Program-made: the position numbers and the translations under genes | Assembly: GCF_000526155.1 (NCBI RefSeq) | Contig: NZ_JAFN01000001.1 | Coordinates: 3,164,264-3,228,263, forward strand | DNA length: 64,000 nucleotides | Reading direction: 5' to 3' | Source of the DNA: Deferrisoma camini S3R1 | GTDB taxonomy: Bacteria; Desulfobacterota; Deferrisomatia; Deferrisomatales; Deferrisomataceae | The notes under the pieces: model-generated | Told to the model about the DNA's origin: nothing | The model's database searches: none | Seen by the model: only the letters and a program-made list of their open reading frames with translations | Shown: positions 58,444 through 64,000 of the stretch, in pieces | Layout of the letters: each line of letters begins with the position of its first letter | Position numbering within the stretch: the stretch's first letter is position 1

Positions 58444-58700
58444 CTCTGAAATCGAGGAACTCCCGGAACGAGAAGGGAAAAAGAGCTCCCAGCCCATCAC
58501 GGGAGCCCCAGGTGTCGCGCGAACTCGCTCTGGAGGGCCGGGAAGCGCCGGCATCCGGACGGAAGGGCGGCGACCCACGAAGGAAACGCCCGCTCCCATG
58601 GGCCCTCTCAAACCTCAACTGCGATGGGTTTACAAATGCGTCGCGTGAAGCCACGCTGTAAACCCTCGGGGCCGAGGATCTCGGAGTCATCTCGGATTCC
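58444..58700. other. spacer between gene remnants
   Basis: No gene recognised. It separates the repeat-borne gene fragment from the antitoxin-like fragment and contains a G-rich stretch but no evident promoter. Confidence 0.3.
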
Positions 58701-58934
58701 GTGGCCCGGCGTCTCTTCGCGGAGTTCCGAAAGAGGGGGTGGCACCGGACGGAGCCGGGAGATGCGGTTCCCCCTGAAGAACCCCAGCGCTTGAAACGGA
58801 TGGTGGTTCGGGCCTTGACGGAGGATCTGATCTCCGAAGCTCGGGCCGAGGAGTTGTTGGGCATGCCTCTTTCTGAGTTCTGGCGCCGCGAAGCCGAGCA
58901 ACACGATGGGTTCCCCGCCGGTGTGGGTGGTTGA
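58701..58934 (+). pseudogene. antitoxin-like fragment (regulator/ImmA-type C-terminus)
   Basis: 77 residues from GTG 58701; the frame remains coding-like a little upstream (ISDSVARRLFAEFRKRGWHR), so the true N-terminus seems to be missing. RMVVRALTEDLISEARAEELLGMPLSEFWRRE is the pattern found at the end of antitoxin or regulator proteins placed before PIN toxins. It overlaps the toxin start that follows, a typical toxin-antitoxin arrangement. Confidence 0.5.
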
Positions 58935-58967
58935 CGCCAATATTCTGATCGATCTGCACCGGGGTGT
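58906..58967 (+). pseudogene. N-terminal stub of a PIN-domain toxin
   Basis: ATG 58906 opens MGSPPVWVVDANILIDLHRG, a classic PIN start with the first catalytic aspartate (VVDANILIDL). After about 20 residues the family pattern stops and the frame runs into unrelated sequence. The gene has been cut off by the DNA that carries the helicase. Confidence 0.65.
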
Positions 58968-59039
58968 GGCTCGCTCTTCTCGATCCGGCTACCTTGGGAT
59001 CTTGACGCAGCCGGAGGGTGAGCCTCGCAGGGGTGATTC

Positions 59040-59414
59040 TTGGCGGATGGGAAGCTTCGGATCTCGTCTCCGGTCGCGTTTTTCCCGGAAAAGCACGAGG
59101 CCGGAGAGGGGGAGCCGACGGGCGTGGATGGAAGTGAGCAGATCCGATTTCTGAAGGCGCGGCTGTCGGCGGCCCTTGCGGAGTGCGAGCGGCTCCGGGA
59201 GGAGAACGCGCGGCTCCGCTCCCGCCTGGGGGCGGATCATCCGGGGGGCTCACGAGAGCCGGCTTGCGTCGTGCCGGGTGCCCCTGTCCACCGGCTGTCG
59301 CCCGCCGCGGAAAAGGTCGCCTTGTTTCGGTCCTTGTTCCGGGGCCGGGACGATGTGTACGCCCTTCGGTGGGAATCGAAAAAGGGTCGATCCGGGCCCG
59401 TCCGGGCCCCCTGA
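59040..59414 (+). pseudogene. N-terminal fragment of a TOTE-type primase-helicase
   Basis: 124 residues from TTG 59040. The coiled-coil EQIRFLKARLSAALAECERLREENARLRSRL is followed by AAEKVALFRSLFRGRDDVYALRWESKKG, which is the start of the archaeo-eukaryotic primase domain in TOTE conflict-system proteins. The frame then ends at TGA 59412. The helicase part of the same protein appears about 50 bp later in a different frame, so the primase core seems to be deleted. The identification is from motif memory. Confidence 0.55.
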
Positions 59415-59469
59415 TGACCGGCCGGTCCCCGGACCTTTCCCCGACTCCGTCCGAGTAGTCCAGGGGAAT

Positions 59470-60864
59470 TTGGTCTACATCGAAAAAAAGGGCCTGCCCG
59501 CCGGGCTCCTGAACCGCCTGGTCCGGATCGCTGCGTTCCAGAACCCGGAGTTCTACCGGGCCCAAGCCATGCGGCTCTCCACGTTCGGAAAACCCCGGGT
59601 GATCCACTGCGCCGAAGACTTCCCGGAGCACGTGGGCCTGCCGAGGGGATGCCTGGACGAGGCGCTCCGGCTGCTGGAGGGCCACGGCATCGGGGTGGAC
59701 CTCGTGGACGAGCGCCATGGGGGCGTGCCCTTGGACGTCACGTTCCAAGGGGAGCTCCAGGAGCTCCAGCAAGAGGCGACCAAGGCCCTGCTCCCCCACG
59801 ACGCGGGGCTCCTTTGCGCCACCACCGCCTTCGGGAAGACCGTGGTGGCGGCGTGGCTCATCGCCGCTCGGGCGGTGAACACCCTGGTCCTCGTGCACCG
59901 GACGCAGCTCTTGGAGCAGTGGAGGGAACGGCTCAGCGCCTTCCTGGGGGTGCCCGTGGAGGCCATCGGCCAGATAGGCGGTGCCAAGAACCGGCCCACG
60001 GGCCTTCTGGATGTCGCGACCTTCCAGAGCCTGCACCGTAAGGGAAGGGTCAAGGACCTTGTGGCCGACTACGGCCACGTGGTAGTGGACGAGTGCCACC
60101 ACGTACCCGCGTTCGGTTTCGAACAGGTCCTGCGGCAGGTAAAGGCCAGGTACGTCCTGGGTCTCACCGCTACACCCATCCGAAAGGACGGCCACCACCC
60201 GATCATCACCATGCAATGCGGCCCCATACGGTTCAACGTCGGGCCCAAGAAGGCGGCCGTGGACCGGCCCTTTTCCCACGAGGTCATCCCGCGGTGGACC
60301 TCGTTCGTGGCCGACCCGAAGGCGGCCGATGCCGGGATCCACGCCCTCTACTCTGCCCTCGCCCGGGACCCCATGCGGAACGAACTGATCCTGAGCGACG
60401 TGCGAAAAGCCCTGGGCGATGGCCGTTCTCCCCTCGTTCTGACCGAGCGACTCGGCCACCTGGACGAACTCGTAGCCCGGCTCGAGGGGGCCGGGGTCCG
60501 CCTTCTGGTGTTTCGTGGGGGGCTGGGGCGGAGGCAGCGGCGCCAGTTGGCCGAGGAGATGCGCTCTATTCCCGACAGCGAGCCCAGGGTGATCGTTGCC
60601 ACGGGCCGCTCCATCGGGGAGGGGTTCGACGACGCCAGGCTGGACACGCTGTTCCTGGCGCTACCCATCGCCTGGCGCGGTACCTTGCAGCAGTACGCGG
60701 GGCGCTTGCACCGGGCCCACGCCGGGAAACGGGTGGTGCGGATCTACGACTACGTGGACGCCGGAGTCCCGGTGCTCCTTCGCATGTACCAGAAACGCGT
60801 CCGAGGCTACCGGGCCATGGGCTACGAGATCCGGGAGGGAGGGTCGAGCGGACCGGCGTCGTAA
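59470..60864 (+). CDS. superfamily II DNA helicase (helicase half of a TOTE-type protein)
   Basis: About 464 residues from TTG 59470. The frame is open as far as 59176, but sequence before about 59430 is out of register with the preceding fragment. Helicase motifs are complete: ATTAFGKTVVAAWL (Walker A), VVVDECHHVPAFGF (DECH box), LGLTATPIRKDGHHPI, LVLTERLGHLDELV, GRSIGEGFDDARLDTLFLALP and QYAGRLHRAH (motif VI). The region before the Walker A (YIEKKGLPAGLLNRLVRIAAF) is the usual linker after the primase domain. The helicase could still fold, but whether it is made is unclear because the start is poor. Confidence 0.75.
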   Translation: MVYIEKKGLPAGLLNRLVRIAAFQNPEFYRAQAMRLSTFGKPRVIHCAEDFPEHVGLPRGCLDEALRLLEGHGIGVDLVDERHGGVPLDVTFQGELQELQQEATKALLPHDAGLLCATTAFGKTVVAAWLIAARAVNTLVLVHRTQLLEQWRERLSAFLGVPVEAIGQIGGAKNRPTGLLDVATFQSLHRKGRVKDLVADYGHVVVDECHHVPAFGFEQVLRQVKARYVLGLTATPIRKDGHHPIITMQCGPIRFNVGPKKAAVDRPFSHEVIPRWTSFVADPKAADAGIHALYSALARDPMRNELILSDVRKALGDGRSPLVLTERLGHLDELVARLEGAGVRLLVFRGGLGRRQRRQLAEEMRSIPDSEPRVIVATGRSIGEGFDDARLDTLFLALPIAWRGTLQQYAGRLHRAHAGKRVVRIYDYVDAGVPVLLRMYQKRVRGYRAMGYEIREGGSSGPAS

Positions 60865-60890
60865 GCGGAGCCCTCCCGGAGAACCGCCCG

Positions 60891-62471
60891 TCACCTGTCC
60901 CCGAGGTGCTGGTCGAGCTCGCGCTGGAGGGCGGAGAAGCGCCGGTACCTGGAGCGGAGCCCCGCCACCCACCCGGGCGCCGGGGCGATGGCCTCGCAGA
61001 CCGCGACCAGGTGCGCGGCGTGGCCGTAATACCGGCGCCGCGTCTTGCTGGTGACCCCGGCCATGCGCTTCTCCGCGGCCCCGCGCATGGCCCGGAACAC
61101 CGTTCGGACCTCCCCGGCCTCTGTTATGCGGCGGACGCCGGCTGCCGCGAGAATCTCCTCGGGTGCCGGCGCGGCGAGCCGGGGGCCGTCTTCCGGTTCC
61201 TCCTCCTCGGGGCCCCACCCATGGGGCAACGAAGAGGAGGGATCCGGGCCCACGGCCAACAGAGTCCCGAACAGCGCAAACAGCAGGTGACCGGGATGCT
61301 CGCTTCCGGACCACCCAAGGCCCGGCGCCTCGGCGAGAAACCCGGCGGCGGCCCCGTGCTCGCCCAGCACCAGGTGGAGGAACGCCCGCTGGCACCGGGC
61401 CTCCTCCGGGCAGGCGTCCAGGGCGCGAGCCGCCCGTTCCCGGATCTCGGCCCGGCTGGTGGCCGCGCCCAGCCAGCGGCGCAACCGCAGAGGGGTTGGC
61501 GCTTCGCGCCACGCCCGCTCCAGACGGGCGGGCAGGTCCTCGCGCCCCAGTTCCTGGGCGGCCAGTGCGGCCCCGTCCAGGAACTCGGCGCGGCACAGGG
61601 CCTGCTCTGTCACGGTCTCGGCCGCTTCCTCGCAGGCCGCCAGGGCGTCCTCCCAGCGCCTCGCCTCCACGAGCGCCCTGCACCAGGCCCGCAGGTCCGA
61701 GACCCGCCCGGTGGACCGGGCGAGCCTGCCGAGCCCCTCTGCACCATCCATGCGGCGGACCGCCTCCCGGAGCCAGCCATCCTCCTCGGTATCCCAACCG
61801 TCCCGGCGGTCGGCCGCGGTGTTCGCCTCGAGGAGCGCCCGCCATTGCGGCAGGAACTCTTCCATCCCGGGCAGAGGCTCCACAGCCACGCGCTCCATCT
61901 CGCGCAGGGGCTCCAAGAACGGACCCAGGACGCCGACCTCGTCCATGGCATCCCATACGGCCCCGGCACGCCGGTCCGGCGCGGTGGTCATGTACGTGGC
62001 CACCACGTACTGGGCCGCGCACGTGCCCACGTCCACCCCCAGCACCTCGTCCACCATCTCGTGCTGCCCGAGGTCGATCTCGGCCTCTCCGAGGGGAACC
62101 AGCCAGGCCCGAAAGATCCGGACCGCGGTGCCGTAGTCCCTGGCGAGGAACGCGTTGGAGCCCTCGAGGAGGCACGCGTCCACGTCCGCCGGGTGGGCCC
62201 ACCCTGCGTGCGCCGCCCTCTCGCCGCGGGAGACGATCTCCGCGACCCGCGGGGTCGGAGGAGGGGCTGGGGCCCACTCGCCGCCGGCCGTCGCGGCCCG
62301 CTCGACCAGTTCGTGAACGATCTGGGAGTGGGTACGCTTGTCGAGGAGCCCGAGCAGCTCGCGGACGAGTTTTCGCAGCTCGTCGGCGCCCATTGCGTCG
62401 ATCGCTCCGTCCACGGCGGACGGGCCCGGTCGCGCCGTGGGCCCTCCTTCTGGGATGTCAGAGCCGGCCAC
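60891..62471 (-). CDS. large helical-repeat protein of unknown function
   Basis: 526 residues. Rich in Ala, Arg, Glu and Leu, with TPR-like helix pairs (SNAFLARDYGTAVRIFRAWL, RALVEARRWEDALAACEEAAE, HLVLGEHGAAAGFLAEAPGL). No membrane segment, signal or catalytic motif is seen. The C-terminus RRRYYGHAAHLVAVCEAIAP, followed by a basic helix, recurs in uncharacterised proteins near SWIM-type zinc finger families, but no name can be given. It is convergent with the helicase, 26 bp apart, and lies within the direct-repeat-bounded segment. Confidence 0.6.
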   Translation of the reverse strand: MAGSDIPEGGPTARPGPSAVDGAIDAMGADELRKLVRELLGLLDKRTHSQIVHELVERAATAGGEWAPAPPPTPRVAEIVSRGERAAHAGWAHPADVDACLLEGSNAFLARDYGTAVRIFRAWLVPLGEAEIDLGQHEMVDEVLGVDVGTCAAQYVVATYMTTAPDRRAGAVWDAMDEVGVLGPFLEPLREMERVAVEPLPGMEEFLPQWRALLEANTAADRRDGWDTEEDGWLREAVRRMDGAEGLGRLARSTGRVSDLRAWCRALVEARRWEDALAACEEAAETVTEQALCRAEFLDGAALAAQELGREDLPARLERAWREAPTPLRLRRWLGAATSRAEIRERAARALDACPEEARCQRAFLHLVLGEHGAAAGFLAEAPGLGWSGSEHPGHLLFALFGTLLAVGPDPSSSLPHGWGPEEEEPEDGPRLAAPAPEEILAAAGVRRITEAGEVRTVFRAMRGAAEKRMAGVTSKTRRRYYGHAAHLVAVCEAIAPAPGWVAGLRSRYRRFSALQRELDQHLGDR

Positions 62472-62639
62472 CTGACACTCTCCTGTCCGGGTGCAGCACG
62501 CAGACCGCGTGCAGGGAAACCGTTGGGATCACCCCGGGGTCCCCAAGCCAGGGCAGGACCCGGGAGCAAAAAGTCGCGCTTCTTCAGCGAATCGAGGGCG
62601 CGTCCGCCGAGAATCCGCCGGAAGCGTCTGCAAGGGGTG
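62472..62639. other. spacer between two minus-strand genes
   Basis: 168 bp; no gene, promoter or repeat recognised with confidence. Confidence 0.3.
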
Positions 62640-63050
62640 CTACGGTTCCGTCGTTTCCTTGTCTCCCGCGAGGAACTCCTCCCACTCCTCCCAGGTCACG
62701 CCGTAAGGTGCGCCCCCTGAGGTGTGGCCGGCGATGAAGGCGAACGACGCGTCCGGCTCGGTCTGGAACCCCTGGCCTTCCGGCGGGTTCCCCCTGGAGC
62801 GAAGCCCGGCACCGGCCGACAGGGTCGTGCGGATCGCAGCCTCCTGTTCCGCTGGCACCTCCACCCCGAGGAGCCGAAGCTCCCGGATCGCGCACTGCGC
62901 GTCCACGCCGAACCGTCGCCGGTATCCCTCCACGATGTTTTTGCCTCGGTACCTGGAGCCCCATCCCGTCGATCGGGCGTGGGCGAGCCGGGCCTTCCGC
63001 CCCATCCGTTTCCGGCGGGGAGTCGACGACGGTCTTCTCTTTCGGGTCAT
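62640..63050 (-). CDS. conserved hypothetical protein
   Basis: 136 residues from ATG 63050 (GAGAGG upstream); an ATG at 63089 is also open. A very basic N-terminus (KRRPSSTPRRKRMGRKARLA) precedes RYRGKNIVEGYRRRFGVDAQCAIRELRLLGVEVP. That segment recurs in a family of small uncharacterised bacterial proteins and looks like a helical, possibly nucleic-acid-binding module. The acidic C-terminus ends GVTWEEWEEFLAGDKE. Confidence 0.6.
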   Translation of the reverse strand: MTRKRRPSSTPRRKRMGRKARLAHARSTGWGSRYRGKNIVEGYRRRFGVDAQCAIRELRLLGVEVPAEQEAAIRTTLSAGAGLRSRGNPPEGQGFQTEPDASFAFIAGHTSGGAPYGVTWEEWEEFLAGDKETTEP

Positions 63051-63274
63051 GCCAGGCCTCTCGGAAAGGGGGTCCGCGGTGGGGGACATGGGGTGCCCAC
63101 GCCCTGTTTCCCCGCAGACGAAGGCCGCGCCGCGCGGCCCCAGGGTACCCCACCTGCACGGCTCACCGCCACGGACTCGGACTCATCAGCCGTTCCCCTC
63201 GGCCCGGGCAGGTAGCTGAAGCACGGCGCCTGGATCTTGCGGGAGCGGGTGTTGGTGCCTTGGGTGGAGCGAGA

Positions 63275-63405
63275 CGGTTCAGGACTCCGGCGGTTCCAGC
63301 AGGAACCGCCACGCGGGGATCACATCCACCCGACCGGCGTCGGGGTCCACGCGTTCCTCCTGGGTGCGGGTCACCACCGGACCCCGGGAGATTCCTTGTT
63401 CCTTC
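63275..63405 (-). repeat. 131-bp direct repeat, right copy
   Basis: Counterpart of 58313-58443 with about nine substitutions. On the minus strand it encodes KEQGISRGPVVTRTQEER and VDVIPAWRFLLEPPES with a stop. Upstream coding sequence is again missing. Together the two copies frame 4.8 kb that includes the helicase. Confidence 0.7.
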
Positions 63406-63478
63406 GACCGGAGCGACGACACCGGAGTGGTCCTGGTGCTTCCAGGCGGCGAAGCAAACCTGGAGTTCGTGCGTCCCG

Positions 63479-63562
63479 TCACGGAAGGACGCCGCCGCAT
63501 CCGGCGGCGAAGGTCGTGGCGCAGTGGATCGCGTCCGGGGTGCGCAGGCCGTACGGCCCCGG
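63479..63562 (-). pseudogene. C-terminal fragment of a second PIN-domain toxin
   Basis: The minus-strand frame ending at TGA 63479-63481 reads YGLRTPDAIHCATTFAAGCGGVLP. This matches the third-motif region of VapC toxins (LRTPDAIHxATAxxxGCDxFLT). Upstream sequence in the frame does not look like a PIN domain. Confidence 0.6.
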
Positions 63563-63701
63563 ATCGCACCGTTTGTCTGGCGTAGGTCCGCGCCACGGTG
63601 CCGAAGCCCGGCGCGGAGTCAGGGGGACCCTCTCCCCCGGGCGCCCTTGTTGCCGCGGCTGCGGTGCGGCGGTACGGAGTGCGCGTCGAGACAACGGGGC
63701 G

Positions 63702-64000
63702 TCACTTGGCGACGAAGCGCACACCTGGAAGTCCCCGGAGGTCGGCATCCGACGTCACCAGTTCCGCCCCGTGCCGCCGGGCTGTCGCGTACACCATCGC
63801 GCCGGCCATCGCCAATCCGTGCCGGAGGGCGTGGTCTGCGGCTTCCAGGGTCAGGGCTGCATCGAGGGATACCACGGTGCTTTGTTGCATGAAGCCGCTA
63901 CACCGCAGGGCCACCTCTTCCCCCGCCTTTGCGGCGAGCACCTTGTACACCTCGTACAACACCACGGCCGGAACCAAGACGGCCTCGGAGGGTGTGAGGA
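63702..64000 (-). CDS. PIN-domain (VapC-like) protein, truncated by the window end
   Basis: The reading frame continues past the right edge; the visible part is about 99 residues. VPAVVLYEVYKVLAAKAGEE holds the second acidic residue. LAMAGAMVYATARRHGAELVTSDADLRGLPGVRF is the C-terminal half. In most relatives the MAGAM stretch reads MADAI, with a catalytic Asp. Here that codon is GGC (Gly), while the last Asp (TSDAD) is kept, so activity is doubtful. The antitoxin, if present, should lie beyond 64000. Confidence 0.75.
   Translation of the reverse strand, partial: LTPSEAVLVPAVVLYEVYKVLAAKAGEEVALRCSGFMQQSTVVSLDAALTLEAADHALRHGLAMAGAMVYATARRHGAELVTSDADLRGLPGVRFVAK

Overview
The window is very GC-rich (codons ending in G or C dominate almost every gene) and looks like chromosome of an anaerobic or iron/sulfur-handling deltaproteobacterium (Desulfobacterota or a relative; a Deferrisoma-like organism would fit, but the sequence alone does not prove it). 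Reasons: the order rpmH-rnpA-yidD-yidC-mnmE-mnmG-rsmG-parA-parB-atpZ-atpI-atpB-atpE, separate b and b' ATP synthase subunits, a NifU/NifS pair, a double-cubane-cluster reductase, a split-Soret cytochrome c and a bacteriohemerythrin. No tRNA, rRNA, CRISPR array or complete insertion sequence was seen.

Region 1 (0-5.2 kb): a metallo-beta-lactamase hydrolase, a tandem-thioredoxin lipoprotein, the Fe-S assembly pair nifU-nifS, a coiled-coil protein and a pentapeptide-repeat protein. Region 2 (5.5-23.3 kb, minus strand): an origin-type housekeeping block read right to left from rpmH to atpC. It contains parAB, two perfect parS sites, tRNA-modification genes, the YidC insertase and a complete F-type ATP synthase. 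Two things are odd: a c-subunit gene made of three fused hairpins with only one ion-binding carboxylate beside a normal c gene, and an rnpA frame that can only start upstream of rpmH, so that rpmH is nested inside it. Several gene junctions here are filled with mosaic repeats.

Region 3 (23.3-40.2 kb, plus strand): hemW, then the heat-shock set hrcA-grpE-dnaK-dnaJ behind a CIRCE operator, a LpoA-like lipoprotein, a fused M16 peptidase, a DUF454 membrane protein, a PAS histidine kinase overlapping a HEAT-repeat/receiver protein, an alpha/beta hydrolase and a DUF1614 membrane protein. Region 4 (40.2-54.1 kb): a catabolic island. It starts with a double TetR regulator, followed by two SDRs, an enoyl-CoA hydratase, an iron-sulfur flavoprotein, an acyl-CoA ligase, a complete branched-chain-type ABC importer and a pair of KAS III-like enzymes, of which the second has lost its catalytic residues. 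The block is bracketed by a 105-bp direct repeat of the 3' end of the DUF1614 gene, which suggests it arrived as a unit. The likely theme is import, CoA activation and beta-oxidation-like breakdown of an unknown carboxylic acid.

Region 5 (54.2-58.1 kb): anaerobic redox genes (double-cubane reductase, hemerythrin, split-Soret cytochrome) and a SprT-like protein. Region 6 (58.1-64 kb): a decayed defence or mobile zone with at least four PIN-toxin pieces, an antitoxin fragment, a primase-helicase that appears to have lost its primase domain, an unrecognised helical protein, and a 131-bp direct repeat at both ends.

A family of roughly 130-190 bp intergenic elements with inverted-repeat ends recurs across the window (near 5.3, 13.3, 16.4, 19.3, 24.7, 40.4 and, partly, 57.1 kb). 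Their arms change while pairing is mostly kept. They are embedded in flanks of short tandem repeats.
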